A stretch of DNA of 64,000 nucleotides. Source: Mycolicibacterium peregrinum (lineage in GTDB: Bacteria; Actinomycetota; Actinomycetes; Mycobacteriales; Mycobacteriaceae). The stretch covers positions 248,001 to 312,000 of the forward strand of contig NZ_LQPP01000016.1 in the NCBI RefSeq assembly GCF_002102345.1. Reading direction: 5' to 3'. Position numbers and translations under genes: made by a program. This document shows positions 8,113-17,636 of the stretch, one piece after another. The notes below the pieces were generated by a model, which saw nothing but the letters and a program-made list of their open reading frames with translations, was not told the DNA's origin and searched no databases. Within the stretch, counting starts at the first letter, position 1. Every line of letters begins with the position of its first letter.

Positions 8113-9051
8113 ATGACTGATGTCACCGAAAAGCCGCTCACCGACACTGGTCTGGACATCGTGCCAGTGGCCGGCTACATCGGCGCCGAAGTCCGCGGTG
8201 TCGACCTCCGCGGCGAGTTGGAATCCGGTGTCGTGGAGGAGATCCGCAATGCACTGCACACCTACAAGGTGATCTTCTTTCGCGACCAGGAGATCGGCCA
8301 CGCCGAGCAGATCGCATTCGCACGAAACTTCGGCAAGGTGACGCCGGCCCACCCACATGAGGAGGAGCCGCCGGAGGGGTTCCCTGAGATCCTGCCGATC
8401 GACAGTCGTCGCTACGAGCGCCACCTGGGTCGCAAGCGCACTTCGTACGACAACAGCTGGCACACCGACGTCACCGCGCTGATCAATCCGCCCGCGTCGT
8501 CGATCCTGCGTGCGCACATTCTGCCGCCCTACGGTGGTGACACCGCGTGGACCAACCTCGTTGCCGCGTATGAGAACCTGCCCAAGGACCTGCGCGAGTT
8601 CGCCGACAAGCTCGATATCAAGCACCAGTTCAACGCCCGTGCGGTGGCCGGCAGCCAGCGGGATCGCAAGGTGCGCGAGGCCAACCTGGTGACCTATCAC
8701 CCGGCCGTCCGGGTGCATCCCGTGACGGGTGAGCGCGCGCTGTTCGTCAGTCCCGGCTTCACCCGTGGTGCCCGCGAGATCCGGGGTTACTCACCGACAC
8801 AGAGCGAGGCCATCCTCAAGCTGCTCTGGGACGAGGCGACCCGCACCGAGTACACGGTCCGATTCCGTTGGGCTCCGGGCAGCATCGCGTTCTGGGACAA
8901 CCGCGCCACGGCGCACCTGGCGATCGCCGACGCCGGCCACCTCGATTACGACCGGGTGCTCTACCGCGTCACGCTTGAGGGCGATGTCCCCATCGGTGTC
9001 GACGGACGTTCGTCCGAGTCGGTGTCCGGCGTGCCGTTCTACGGATCCTGA
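8113..9051 (+). CDS. TauD/TfdA family Fe(II)/2-oxoglutarate dioxygenase
   Basis: A 312-residue member of the taurine/alpha-ketoglutarate dioxygenase family. The metal triad is His117 and Asp119 (NSWHTDVT) plus His268 (NRATAHLAI), and the 2-oxoglutarate-binding arginine lies in LYRVTLEG. The family hydroxylates substrates such as sulfonates, alkyl sulfates or phenoxyacids, releasing succinate and CO2. No sulfonate ABC transporter is nearby. The stop codon overlaps the next start by 1 bp (TGATG), so it is translationally coupled to the nitroreductase. The substrate is not predictable. Confidence 0.92.
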   Translation: MTDVTEKPLTDTGLDIVPVAGYIGAEVRGVDLRGELESGVVEEIRNALHTYKVIFFRDQEIGHAEQIAFARNFGKVTPAHPHEEEPPEGFPEILPIDSRRYERHLGRKRTSYDNSWHTDVTALINPPASSILRAHILPPYGGDTAWTNLVAAYENLPKDLREFADKLDIKHQFNARAVAGSQRDRKVREANLVTYHPAVRVHPVTGERALFVSPGFTRGAREIRGYSPTQSEAILKLLWDEATRTEYTVRFRWAPGSIAFWDNRATAHLAIADAGHLDYDRVLYRVTLEGDVPIGVDGRSSESVSGVPFYGS

Positions 9052-9848
9052 TGACGGTCATCGCACGCTACGGCGATGTCGACGCCGCGCTCGAGGTCCA
9101 CAACGCCACGCTCGCCCTACAACTCGCGCACCGGTCCGTGCGCAAGTTCAGCGGCCAACCTGTGAGTGACGCGCAACTCTCGGCGCTGGTCGCCGCGGCC
9201 CAGTCCGCGGCGACCTCGTCGAACCTGCAGCCGTGGAGCGTGATCGCCGTGCGGGATCCGCAGCGCAAGGCCCGCTTGGCGGTCTTGGCCAACAACCAGC
9301 AGTTCATCAACGAGGCCCCGTTGTTCCTGGTGTGGGTGGCCGACCTGGGGCGCGCCCGCCGGTTGGCGCAGCGCACCGGGGCCGCGCTGGACGGCGCGGA
9401 CTACCTGGAATCCACGATGATCGGTTTCGTCGACACCGCGCTGGCTGCGCAGAACGCCGTGGTGGCCGCCGAATCGCAGGGTCTGGGAACAGTTTTCGTC
9501 GGGGCCGTGCGCAACCATCCCGAGGAGGTCGCGGCGGAGCTCGGGCTGCCGCCGCACGCAGTCGCAACCTTCGGGCTCGCGGTTGGTACACCCGATCCGA
9601 CGGAGAACGCCGGGATCAAACCACGGTTACCCCAGGCCGCCGTGCTGCATCACGAGCAGTACGACGCCGTGTCCGCCGATTCGCATCTGCCCGGCTACGA
9701 CGAACGCCTGGCGGTCTACAACACCCGGTATGGGTTGTCGGGCAGTTGGAGCGAGCGGGTGTTGAGCCGGTTGGCCGGTCCGCATTCGCTGTCCGGGCGG
9801 CACCGGCTCCGCGAGCAACTCGAACGGCTCGGCCTGCCATCTCGCTGA
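9051..9848 (+). CDS. Nitroreductase family FMN oxidoreductase (NfsA-like)
   Basis: A 265-residue flavoprotein. The N-terminal FMN-binding pattern is HRSVRKFSGQPVSDAQL, followed by SSNLQPWSVIAVRD, and a later segment ESQGLGTVFVGAVRNHPEEVAAELGLPPH. This matches NADPH-dependent NfsA/FRP-type enzymes rather than short NfsB types. Coupling to the 2-oxoglutarate dioxygenase suggests it either helps supply reduced flavin or acts on the same compound class. Both are inferences. Confidence 0.88.
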   Translation: MTVIARYGDVDAALEVHNATLALQLAHRSVRKFSGQPVSDAQLSALVAAAQSAATSSNLQPWSVIAVRDPQRKARLAVLANNQQFINEAPLFLVWVADLGRARRLAQRTGAALDGADYLESTMIGFVDTALAAQNAVVAAESQGLGTVFVGAVRNHPEEVAAELGLPPHAVATFGLAVGTPDPTENAGIKPRLPQAAVLHHEQYDAVSADSHLPGYDERLAVYNTRYGLSGSWSERVLSRLAGPHSLSGRHRLREQLERLGLPSR

Positions 9849-9890
9849 CCGGTGTGTCCACACGTCGAAACCCGCCGTAGGTTGATAGCC

Positions 9891-10691
9891 GTGGAAACCC
9901 CGATCGCTGTTGTCACCGGGGCGAGTCGCGGCGCGGGCCGCGGTATCGCCGCAGCCTTACTCGCGAAAGGTTGGCGCGTGTATGTCACCGGCCGCACGGT
10001 GACCGATCCGGGGGAGGGCGGTATCGCCGTCCGCCTCGACCACTCCGACGACACCGCGGTGGGTGCGCTGTTCGAGCGGATCCGCGAGCAGGAGGGCCGG
10101 CTGGACCTCCTCGTCAACAATGCCGCCGCGGTCCACGACGACCTGGTCAACCCGAAACCGTTCTGGGAGAAGCCGATCGAACTGGCCGATGTGCTGGATG
10201 TGGGATTGCGCTCGGCCTATGTGGCGTCCTGGTATGCCGCACCGCTGCTGCTCGCCGCTGAGCGCGGCCTGATCGCGTTCACCTCCTCACCCGGCTCGGT
10301 CTGTTACATGCACGGGCCGGCTTATGGCGCCCAGAAGGCCGGCGTGGACAAGCTGGCCGCGGACATGGCAGTCGACTTCGCCGACACGGGAGTGTCGACG
10401 GTTTCGATCTGGATGGGCATCCTGCTCACCGAGAAGTTCAAGGCCGCCTTCGCCGGGCACCCCGGCGCGCTGGCCAAGACCGCCGAGCACGCCGAAACCC
10501 CGGAGTTCACCGGTTATCTCATCGACGCGCTGTATCGGGACCCGGACCTGGCGCAGCTGTCCGGGCACACGGTGATCGGTGCCGAGCTCGCGACCCGCTA
10601 CGGCATCACCGACGAAGGTGGCCGGGTGCCCCCGTCACACCGGGACATGCTCGGTGCGCCGAGGGAACCCAGCTCGGCCGTCGTCAGGTAG
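9891..10691 (+). CDS. Short-chain dehydrogenase/reductase
   Basis: A 266-residue SDR starting at GTG 9891 (VETPIAVVTGASRGAG); an in-frame TTG at 9882 is an alternative. The nucleotide motif is TGASRGAGRGI, NNAA follows, the catalytic serine lies in AFTSSPGS, and the YxxxK motif is YGAQK. The YVTGRTV segment favours NADP. Plant and bacterial homologues with this SRGAGRG pattern are mostly of unknown substrate. It is separated from the nitroreductase by 42 bp and may be part of the same transcript. It ends directly against the convergent DapB-like gene. Confidence 0.9.
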   Translation: METPIAVVTGASRGAGRGIAAALLAKGWRVYVTGRTVTDPGEGGIAVRLDHSDDTAVGALFERIREQEGRLDLLVNNAAAVHDDLVNPKPFWEKPIELADVLDVGLRSAYVASWYAAPLLLAAERGLIAFTSSPGSVCYMHGPAYGAQKAGVDKLAADMAVDFADTGVSTVSIWMGILLTEKFKAAFAGHPGALAKTAEHAETPEFTGYLIDALYRDPDLAQLSGHTVIGAELATRYGITDEGGRVPPSHRDMLGAPREPSSAVVR

Positions 10692-11759
10692 TCACCGCCG
10701 CCGAAACCCGGTGTGGCTGCGGATCAGTGGCAGCGTCGCGAGCGTGGCGAACCCGGGCGCGGCGTCACACACCTCCGGTACCGCGTTGAGGACCTGCATC
10801 GCCGTGGCGACGTTGGCCGCCCGCACGTGCTCGGCCATCGTGGCCTCGCGGGTGAAGCTGGCCAGGCTGAAGAAATGCGTCTGCATGGACGGGTCCCCTT
10901 CAATGGTCAGCGTCCAGCCGTGCTTGGGCCGCGGCCAGTGATCGGGGTACTCGTTGCCGACGGTCCAGAGAGTCTCGATCTCGATGAGTGGCTCGCCGTC
11001 GCGAACTCCGACCCAGTTCCACCGCTGCCCGGCCGTGGTACCGGCTTCCAGCACGTGATCGAAGATCTGATGGTCGTGGCGGCCGGGGACAGCCTCAACC
11101 GACGAGGTGACCTCGTCGATGTCGGCACCCAGTGCGTCGGCCAGAAGCCACACCTGCTCGGTGAAAAGTTCGTTGTTGAACGCCAGGAATTCGGTTGCGT
11201 CGACACCGATCTCGTCGACAGGACGGCCGAAGGACATGTTGTCGAAGGTGATGTGGGTGCTGTCGTAATCCGACCAGTCGGCGCGCTCCTGCAGTGTGAT
11301 CTTGTCGATGCGCCGGCTCATGCCCGATAGCACCAGGGGTAGGGCCCCGGACAGGTTGCCGGGGTTGAGGCCACTGCCGTGCACTGTCGTCCCGCCCGCC
11401 GTGCAGGCCTTGAGCAGTTGGGCGCGGCTGGCCTCGGGCAGGCGCTGCGGATGGAACAGGAACGCCGTCGTCACCACGTTCTTGCCGCCGGCCAGCAGCG
11501 CGCACACGTCGTCGAGGTTCGTGGTCCGCGGGGTGTACACGACGCAGTCGGCCTCCAGGTCCAAGATGGCCTGGACATCGCTCGTGGCGCGGATCCCGAT
11601 CGGCGCCCGGCCCAGCAGGTCGCCGACGTCCACACCGTTCTTGGCATCCGAATACACCCGAACGCCGACCAGATCGAGATCGGGACGGTCGTCCAGCGTC
11701 GCCGCCAGCGACTCGATCCCGACCGCGCCCGTGCCCCACTGAATCACCCGGTATGTCAT
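10692..11759 (-). CDS. Dihydrodipicolinate-reductase-like NAD(P)-binding protein
   Basis: A 355-residue protein starting at ATG 11759 (MTYRVIQWGTGAVGIE). The GTGAVG dinucleotide loop, CVVYTPRTT and GGKNVVTTAFLFHP match the DapB-like N-terminal domain found in 2,4-diaminopentanoate dehydrogenase-like proteins, many of which occur in mycobacteria. It is not the lysine-pathway DapB, whose C-terminal domain is different and shorter. The substrate is unknown. It lies 14 bp downstream of the DUF1990 gene on the same strand. Confidence 0.8.
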   Translation of the reverse strand: MTYRVIQWGTGAVGIESLAATLDDRPDLDLVGVRVYSDAKNGVDVGDLLGRAPIGIRATSDVQAILDLEADCVVYTPRTTNLDDVCALLAGGKNVVTTAFLFHPQRLPEASRAQLLKACTAGGTTVHGSGLNPGNLSGALPLVLSGMSRRIDKITLQERADWSDYDSTHITFDNMSFGRPVDEIGVDATEFLAFNNELFTEQVWLLADALGADIDEVTSSVEAVPGRHDHQIFDHVLEAGTTAGQRWNWVGVRDGEPLIEIETLWTVGNEYPDHWPRPKHGWTLTIEGDPSMQTHFFSLASFTREATMAEHVRAANVATAMQVLNAVPEVCDAAPGFATLATLPLIRSHTGFRRR

Positions 11760-11773
11760 CGGGCTATTGAAGC

Positions 11774-12271
11774 TCAGATGCCGGTGAGATACCGGCGTGT
11801 CACGATCTGCTGGAGCAGCCGAGTCACCGGCCCGCCCAACCGGCTCCACCAGGTGGCCGGTCGGGAGAACGCAGCCACCTCGGCATGCACGGTGTCGGTC
11901 TGCGGGTCGTAGCGGACCGAGAACAACTCTTCGCCCGATTCGGGGTGGCCCGCCAGCGTGCCGTAGGCGAACCCCCGACGGTCGGCTTCGTCGAGCACGT
12001 AGACCACCCGGCATGGCGCCGGGATCGGGCCGAGCCCCACGATCAGCTCGGTGCCCTCGGCGGCGGAGTCGGAGGTGGCCTGCACCCGCAGGCCCGCGCC
12101 CCGCTGCATGCCCCACCGGAGCACGTCGGCGCCCGCCTGCTCGAAGCGGTCACGGCCGGTGCCGATCACCGCGGAGGACCGGATGTGCCGATAGCCCGCG
12201 GGCAGTTCGCCGGCGGTGGCGCCGACCTCCGGATAGGTCAATGACAGCTCTGCCAGGTCGTGCAGTTTCAC
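11774..12271 (-). CDS. DUF1990 family protein
   Basis: A 165-residue soluble protein with the DUF1990 pattern: LSLTYPEVGATAGELPAGY, IGTGRDRFEQAGADVLRWGMQ, CRVVYVLDEADRRGFAYGTL and HPESGEELFSVRYD. The fold is of the START/polyketide-cyclase-like type, but the function is unknown. It is divergent from the thioesterase gene with only 31 bp between starts, and is followed by the DapB-like gene in a likely two-gene operon. Confidence 0.85.
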   Translation of the reverse strand: MKLHDLAELSLTYPEVGATAGELPAGYRHIRSSAVIGTGRDRFEQAGADVLRWGMQRGAGLRVQATSDSAAEGTELIVGLGPIPAPCRVVYVLDEADRRGFAYGTLAGHPESGEELFSVRYDPQTDTVHAEVAAFSRPATWWSRLGGPVTRLLQQIVTRRYLTGI

Positions 12272-12302
12272 GTCACCACCATGGCACTAATACGGTGGCT
12301 TC

Positions 12303-12935
12303 GTGGCCCCAGAAATCGACACCGCAGGCGCGCACCCCGGCGGTGGGTTCAATCCGCCCGACCCCACCGATCGTGGGGGCCCCGATTACGGCCGCTTCAT
12401 CGAGGCGGTGCGCACGCTGCAGGACCATGCCCGCAGCGCCGACGCGCCCGACGAGGTCATCACCGAAGCGGCCGACCTGATCGAGAAGGTGTCGGCACTG
12501 CTGGCTCCGTACGAGGCCGACGAGTGGAATTCGCCGTCGGGCCGCCGGATGGACCTGCCCAACCGCGGCAACGTCAACAACGTGCCCGTGCATCTGGAAC
12601 GGACCGCCGACAACCAGATCGCCGGAACCGCCCATTTCCGGCGCTTCCACCTCGGCCGCAACGGCGCGGTACACGGCGGCTCGCTGGCACTGCTGTTCGA
12701 TTCGCTGCTCGGCTACACCGCCGCCAAACTGACCGGCAGCATGTTCCAGCGCACCGCGTATCTGCACGTCAACTACCGCAAGATCGCCCCGATCGAGAAG
12801 GATCTGCAGGTGCAGGCCGGTATCGACCGCATCGAGGGACGCAAGATCTTCGTCGCGGGACGACTGCTCGACGGCGACGACGTACTCGCCGAGGCCGAGG
12901 CGTTGTTCGTCCGGCTCAAGCCGGGGCAGCCATGA
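12303..12935 (+). CDS. PaaI family hot-dog thioesterase
   Basis: A 210-residue protein starting at GTG 12303. A ~75-residue N-terminal extension precedes a hot-dog domain with the typical GAVHGGSLALLFDSLLG helix and YLHVNYRKIAPIEKDLQVQAGIDRIEGRKIFVAGRL strands. The family hydrolyses acyl-CoA or aryl-CoA thioesters. Its stop overlaps the next gene by 4 bp, so the two are coupled, although the partner is an unrelated small membrane protein. Confidence 0.88.
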   Translation: MAPEIDTAGAHPGGGFNPPDPTDRGGPDYGRFIEAVRTLQDHARSADAPDEVITEAADLIEKVSALLAPYEADEWNSPSGRRMDLPNRGNVNNVPVHLERTADNQIAGTAHFRRFHLGRNGAVHGGSLALLFDSLLGYTAAKLTGSMFQRTAYLHVNYRKIAPIEKDLQVQAGIDRIEGRKIFVAGRLLDGDDVLAEAEALFVRLKPGQP

Positions 12936-13363
12936 GCATTGCCACCAATCTCGCCGCGCTGAAGCGACGCTGGGCGCGCTGGCGGGACCAGTTGCGCGCC
13001 CGCCCGGCCGCGGAATTCACCTACCGGATCGTCGTCGGCGTCGTCGGCACGCTCGTGCTGGCAGTCGGCATCGTGGCCATCCCGTACCCGGGCCCGGGCT
13101 GGGCGATCGTGTTTCTCGGCCTGGCGATCCTGGCCAGCGAATTCGACTTCGCCAAGCGGGCGCTGCGCTACGTCCGGGCTCGCTACGACGCCGTGATGGC
13201 CTGGTTCGACCGCCAGCACATCGCGGTCAAAGGGGTCAGCGCGGCGTTCACGGGGCTGGTCGTGGTCGGCACGCTGTGGCTGTTCGGCGTTGTCGGTTTT
13301 GCGGCGGGCCTCGTCGGGTTGGAGCAGGAGTGGCTCAAGAGCCCCATCGGGCTGGGGTCCTGA
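12932..13363 (+). CDS. TIGR02611/PGPGW family small membrane protein
   Basis: A 143-residue protein starting at ATG 12932 within the ATGA overlap. The hallmark PYPGPGW lies after a first membrane helix (VVGVVGTLVLAVGIVAI), followed by a hydrophobic hairpin (AIVFLGLAILASEF), an amphipathic basic segment, and a second membrane region (AAFTGLVVVGTLWLFGVVGFAAGLVG). The function is unknown. It may be read with the thioesterase and lies 74 bp ahead of thrS. Confidence 0.85.
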   Translation: MSIATNLAALKRRWARWRDQLRARPAAEFTYRIVVGVVGTLVLAVGIVAIPYPGPGWAIVFLGLAILASEFDFAKRALRYVRARYDAVMAWFDRQHIAVKGVSAAFTGLVVVGTLWLFGVVGFAAGLVGLEQEWLKSPIGLGS

Positions 13364-13437
13364 TCAGCAACCCCGATGGCCCACCCCGATAGCATGACAG
13401 CGTTCGCACTAGCCCTCGCATGGTAGGAGACTCCCCG

Positions 13438-15486
13438 ATGAGCGCCGCCCTCAGCCCAGCCCCCGCCGCACCGATCCGGGTCGCGGCCGGGACGACCGCC
13501 GGCGCGGCGGTGCGCGAGGCGGATCTGCCGAGCCGCGGGACCCCCGACGCGATCGTGGTGGTGCGTGACAGCGAGGGGCGACTTCGCGACTTGTCCTGGA
13601 CCCCGGACACCGACGTCGAGGTGACTCCGGTGGCCGCCAACACCGAAGACGGCCGCAGCGTTATCCGGCATTCGTGCGCCCACGTGCTCGCCCAGGCCGT
13701 GCAGGACCTGTTCCCGCAGGCCAAGCTCGGTATCGGCCCGCCGATCACCGATGGTTTCTACTACGACTTCGATGTCGCCGAGCCGTTCACGCCGGAAGAC
13801 CTGCAGAAGCTGGAGAAGCGGATGCAGAAGATCGTCAAGGACGGTCAGCTGTTCTCCCGGCGCGTCTACGAATCCAAGGATCAGGCCCGCGAGGAGCTCG
13901 CCGGCGAGCCCTACAAGCTCGAGCTGGTCGACGACAAGTCGGGTGACCCGGATGTGATGGAGGTCGGCGGCGACGAGCTGACCGCCTACGACAACCTCAA
14001 CGCCCGCACCAAGGAGCGGGTGTGGGGCGACCTGTGCCGAGGCCCGCACATCCCGACCACCAAGTACATCCCGGCGTTCAAGCTGACCCGCAGCAGCGCC
14101 GCGTACTGGCGCGGAGACCAGAACAACGCGAGCCTGCAGCGTGTCTACGGCACGGCCTGGGAGTCGCAGGAGGCTCTCGACCGCCACCTCGAGCTCATCG
14201 AGGAGGCGCAGCGCCGCGACCACCGCAAGCTCGGCGTCGAGCTGGACTTGTTCAGCTTCCCCGATGAGCTCGGCTCTGGCCTGCCGGTGTTTCACCCCAA
14301 GGGCGGTGTGATCCGTAAGGAGCTGGAGGACTACTCGCGGCGCAAGCACTCCGAGGCCGGCTACGAGTTCGTCAACACCCCGCACATCACCAAGGAGCAC
14401 CTCTACATCACCTCGGGCCACCTGGAGTGGTACGCCGACGGCATGTACCCGCCGATGCACATCGACGCGGAGTACAACGACGACGGCACCGTGCGCAAGC
14501 CCGGGCAGGACTACTACCTCAAGCCGATGAACTGCCCTATGCACCACCTGATCTACCGGGCGCGGGGCCGCTCCTATCGCGAACTTCCGTTGCGGCTCTT
14601 CGAGTTCGGCTCGGTGTACCGCTACGAGAAGTCGGGTGTGGTGCACGGGCTGACCCGGGTGCGCGGCATGACCCAGGACGACGCGCACATCTACACCACG
14701 CGTGAGCAGATGCGCGACGAGCTGACCTCGCTGCTTCAGTTCGTGCTCGACCTGCTCTCGGACTACGGCCTGGACGATTACTACCTGGAGCTGTCCACCA
14801 AGGATCCCGACAAGTACGTGGGCTCCGACGAGATGTGGGACGAGGCCACCGAGACCTTGCGGTCGGTCGCCGAGGCCTCCGGTCTGGACCTGGTGCCGGA
14901 TCCGGGGGGCGCGGCGTTCTACGGCCCCAAGATCTCCGTTCAGGTCAAGGACGCACTGGGGCGCAACTGGCAGATGTCGACGATCCAGCTGGACTTCAAC
15001 ATGCCCGACCGCTTCGAGCTGGAGTACACCGCCGCGGACGGAACGCGCCAGCGTCCGGTGCTGATCCACCGCGCGTTGTTCGGCTCCATCGAGCGCTTCT
15101 TCGGGGTGCTCACCGAGCACTACGCGGGCGCGTTCCCGGCCTGGCTGGCGCCGGTGCAGGTGGTCGGTATCCCGGTGGCCGACGCCCACGTGGACTACCT
15201 GTACGACGTTGCCGCCCAACTGAAGTCGCGCGGTGTGCGGGTCGAGGTCGACGGCAGCGACGACCGGATGGCGAAGAAGATCGTCAACCACACCAACCAG
15301 AAGGTGCCGTTCATGTTGCTCGCGGGCGACAAAGATCTGGAGGCCGGCGCCGTGAGCTTCCGGTTCGGTGACCGCACCCAGATCAACGGCGTGCCGCGCG
15401 ACGAAGCCGTGGAGGCCATCGTGAAGTGGATCGCCGACCGTAACAATGCGGTGCCGACGGCGGATCTGGTACCGGTGGGCTTGTGA
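13438..15486 (+). CDS. thrS: Threonyl-tRNA synthetase
   Basis: A 682-residue class II synthetase that charges tRNA-Thr. The start is ATG 13438, because TAGGAGA lies 8 nt upstream; an ATG at 13420 has no good ribosome site. The editing domain has [11 protein letters not shown], the catalytic core has [10 protein letters not shown] with a zinc-ligand Cys/His, motif 2 is [13 protein letters not shown], motif 3 is [13 protein letters not shown], and an anticodon-binding domain ends the protein. The order thrS-HIT-pgsA-patA-pimA is the one known in M. tuberculosis. A repeat at 15484-15520 links it to the HIT gene. Confidence 0.97.
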   Translation: MSAALSPAPAAPIRVAAGTTAGAAVREADLPSRGTPDAIVVVRDSEGRLRDLSWTPDTDVEVTPVAANTEDGRSVIRHSCAHVLAQAVQDLFPQAKLGIGPPITDGFYYDFDVAEPFTPEDLQKLEKRMQKIVKDGQLFSRRVYESKDQAREELAGEPYKLELVDDKSGDPDVMEVGGDELTAYDNLNARTKERVWGDLCRGPHIPTTKYIPAFKLTRSSAAYWRGDQNNASLQRVYGTAWESQEALDRHLELIEEAQRRDHRKLGVELDLFSFPDELGSGLPVFHPKGGVIRKELEDYSRRKHSEAGYEFVNTPHITKEHLYITSGHLEWYADGMYPPMHIDAEYNDDGTVRKPGQDYYLKPMNCPMHHLIYRARGRSYRELPLRLFEFGSVYRYEKSGVVHGLTRVRGMTQDDAHIYTTREQMRDELTSLLQFVLDLLSDYGLDDYYLELSTKDPDKYVGSDEMWDEATETLRSVAEASGLDLVPDPGGAAFYGPKISVQVKDALGRNWQMSTIQLDFNMPDRFELEYTAADGTRQRPVLIHRALFGSIERFFGVLTEHYAGAFPAWLAPVQVVGIPVADAHVDYLYDVAAQLKSRGVRVEVDGSDDRMAKKIVNHTNQKVPFMLLAGDKDLEAGAVSFRFGDRTQINGVPRDEAVEAIVKWIADRNNAVPTADLVPVGL

Positions 15487-15520
15487 TGAGCGCTCGCGCG
15501 AAGAACCGACGGGTAAGCGG
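15484..15520 (+). repeat. Intercistronic repeat copy 1 (thrS-HIT junction)
   Basis: From the thrS stop codon to the base before the HIT start, this 37-bp junction shares a core (TGATGAGCGCT, then GCGCGAAGA, then CGACGG) with the patA-pimA junction at 17634-17670. Both copies begin with the upstream TGA and end at the downstream ATG, and both are 37 bp. This looks like a short interspersed intergenic element. Confidence 0.75.
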
Positions 15521-16084
15521 ATGACGGGGGACGAGCGGTCGATCGTCGACCACGGCGTGGGTGAACCCGACCACCTGCAGCGGCTGTGGACACCGCACCG
15601 GATGAGCTACATCGTCGACGCGGTCAAGAGTGACCAGAAGGTGGGCTCGGCCGGCTCGTCGCAGCCGTTCACCGACATCCCCGCGATGTCCGACGAGGAC
15701 GGGCTGATGGTGGCCCGCGGTGAGCTGGTGTACGCCGTGCTCAACCTCTACCCGTACAACCCGGGCCACCTCATGGTGGTGCCGTATCGGCGGGTGTCGG
15801 AACTTGAGGACCTCACCGAGGCCGAGAGCGCCGAACTGATGGCGTTCACGCAGAAAGCCATCCGCGTCATGAAGGCCGTATCGCGCCCGCACGGATTCAA
15901 CGTCGGACTGAACCTGGGCACCTCGGCCGGGGGATCGCTGGCCGAGCACCTGCACATGCACGTGGTGCCGCGGTGGGGCGGCGACGCCAACTTCATCACG
16001 ATCATCGGTGGTGCCAAGGTCATTCCGCAGCTGCTGAGTGAGACCCGGGAGCTGCTGGCAGGAGAATGGGCCCGCCAGCCGTGA
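15521..16084 (+). CDS. HIT-domain protein, Rv2613c-type diadenosine tetraphosphate phosphorylase
   Basis: A 187-residue histidine-triad protein starting at ATG 15521. The triad is EHLHMHVVPRW, and the AVLNLYPYNPGHLMVVPYR and FNVGLNLG segments complete the fold. The M. tuberculosis orthologue in the same position, Rv2613c, is reported as an Ap4A phosphorylase, so the likely role is nucleotide dinucleoside turnover. It is translationally coupled to pgsA through a 4-bp overlap. Confidence 0.92.
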   Translation: MTGDERSIVDHGVGEPDHLQRLWTPHRMSYIVDAVKSDQKVGSAGSSQPFTDIPAMSDEDGLMVARGELVYAVLNLYPYNPGHLMVVPYRRVSELEDLTEAESAELMAFTQKAIRVMKAVSRPHGFNVGLNLGTSAGGSLAEHLHMHVVPRWGGDANFITIIGGAKVIPQLLSETRELLAGEWARQP

Positions 16085-16728
16085 GCAACCTCTTCCTGAT
16101 GAGCCGGGCGGCCTACGTCAAGCTGTCGCGGCCGGTGGCCAAGGCGGCGCTGCGCGCAGGTCTGACTCCCGACATCGTCACCATCCTCGGCACCGCAGGC
16201 ACGGTGACCGCCGCGCTGACCCTCTTCCCGATCGGTCAGTTGTGGTGGGGCGCATTCGCGGTGTTCGTCTTCGTGCTCGCCGACATGCTCGACGGTGCGA
16301 TGGCGCGGGAACGCGGCGGTGGCACCCGGTTCGGTGCCGTGCTGGACGCGACGTGTGACCGGATAGCGGACGGCGCGGTGTTCGCCGGTCTGCTCTGGTG
16401 GGCGGCGTTCGGTCTGCACAGCGCGACGCTGGTCGTCGCGCTTCTCATCTGCCTGGTCACCTCGCAGGTGATCTCCTACATCAAGGCGCGCGCCGAGGCC
16501 AGTGGTCTGCGCGGCGACGGCGGCATCATCGAGCGCCCCGAGCGACTGGTGATCGTGCTGGTCGGCGCCGGCCTCTCCGGCGTGCCGTTCCTGCATGTGC
16601 CATGGCTGCTGCAGGTCGCGGCGTGGCTGCTGGCGGTCGCCAGCGTGATCACTGTGGCGCAGCGACTGCACGCGGTGCGCACATCGGAGGGCGCCATGGA
16701 CCCGCTGCAACCCCCGGGAGTCTCGTGA
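16081..16728 (+). CDS. pgsA: Phosphatidylinositol phosphate synthase (CDP-alcohol phosphatidyltransferase)
   Basis: A 215-residue integral membrane enzyme that transfers the phosphatidyl group from CDP-diacylglycerol to inositol phosphate, the first step toward phosphatidylinositol and its mannosides. The GTG at 16081 is chosen because the product then aligns with the M. tuberculosis start; an ATG at 16066 is less likely. The catalytic signature DMLDGAMAR...GAVLDATCD with four aspartates is intact. It overlaps the HIT stop by 4 bp and patA by 4 bp. Confidence 0.95.
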   Translation: MSNLFLMSRAAYVKLSRPVAKAALRAGLTPDIVTILGTAGTVTAALTLFPIGQLWWGAFAVFVFVLADMLDGAMARERGGGTRFGAVLDATCDRIADGAVFAGLLWWAAFGLHSATLVVALLICLVTSQVISYIKARAEASGLRGDGGIIERPERLVIVLVGAGLSGVPFLHVPWLLQVAAWLLAVASVITVAQRLHAVRTSEGAMDPLQPPGVS

Positions 16729-17636
16729 ACATTCCGCTGTCCGGGCAGGTGACCGACCTGGGTTACGCGGCAGGTTGGCAGCTGGTCCGCGCGATGCCGG
16801 AGATCGTGGCGCGCAACGTGTTCGACGCGGGTGCCCTCTATGCCTCGCGTGGCGGCGGGCCGAAGCAGCTGCGCAAGAACCTGGCCCGGGTCATCGGGGT
16901 GGCCCCGGCCGAGGTGCCCGAGGAGTTGATGCGTGCCTCGCTGGCCTCGTATGCCCGGTACTGGCGGGAGGCGTTCCGGTTGCCGTCGATGGACCTGATC
17001 GCCGTGGCCAGGCGGGTCGATGAGGTGTTCATCGGGGCCGACAAGCTGAAGGCCGCCCACGACGCCGGCCTCGGCGGTGTACTGGCGCTGCCGCACAGTG
17101 GCAACTGGGACATGGCCGGCGTGTGGCTGGCCCAGCAGTACGGCACCTTCGCCACCGTCGCCGAACGCCTCAAGCCCGAATCGCTGTACCGGCGGTTCAT
17201 CGACTACCGGGAGAGCCTCGGATTCGAGGTCTTCCCGTTGTCGGGCGGGGAGCGACCACCGTTCGAGGTGCTCTCGGAACGGTTGCGCAACAACATGTTC
17301 GTCTGCCTGATGGCCGACCGCGACCTGACTCGCAACGGGGTGGAGGTCGACTTTTTCGGTGAACCCACCCGGATGCCTGCCGGGCCGGCCAAGCTGGCGA
17401 TCGAGACCGGCGCCCCGCTGTTTCCTGCGCATGTCCACTACGATGGGGACGACTGCGTGGTCGAGATTTTCGACGCACTCGACACCTCGTCCGGGGAGGT
17501 GTCCGTGGTGATCCAGGCGTTGGCCAACCGGTTTGAGGCCAACATCGCCGCCCACCCCGAAGACTGGCACATGCTGCAGCCGCAGTGGCTGGCCGATCTG
17601 TCCGATGAACGCCGTGCCCGACTGGGTACCACCTGA
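16725..17636 (+). CDS. patA: Phosphatidylinositol mannoside acyltransferase
   Basis: A 303-residue membrane-associated acyltransferase starting at GTG 16725. The catalytic HX4D motif is HSGNWD, in VLALPHSGNWDMAG, and the lysophospholipid/LpxL-like fold continues with FPLSGGERPPFEVLSERL and CLMADRDL. PatA acylates the mannose of PIM1/PIM2 in the inner leaflet. Its position between pgsA and pimA supports the assignment. The start overlaps the pgsA stop. Confidence 0.95.
   Translation: MNIPLSGQVTDLGYAAGWQLVRAMPEIVARNVFDAGALYASRGGGPKQLRKNLARVIGVAPAEVPEELMRASLASYARYWREAFRLPSMDLIAVARRVDEVFIGADKLKAAHDAGLGGVLALPHSGNWDMAGVWLAQQYGTFATVAERLKPESLYRRFIDYRESLGFEVFPLSGGERPPFEVLSERLRNNMFVCLMADRDLTRNGVEVDFFGEPTRMPAGPAKLAIETGAPLFPAHVHYDGDDCVVEIFDALDTSSGEVSVVIQALANRFEANIAAHPEDWHMLQPQWLADLSDERRARLGTT

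Noticed and set aside
13183..15291. A 702-codon open frame on the minus strand opposite thrS
   Set aside because: It is antisense to an unmistakable thrS and has a repetitive Val/Leu/Arg/His composition typical of shadow frames in high-GC DNA.
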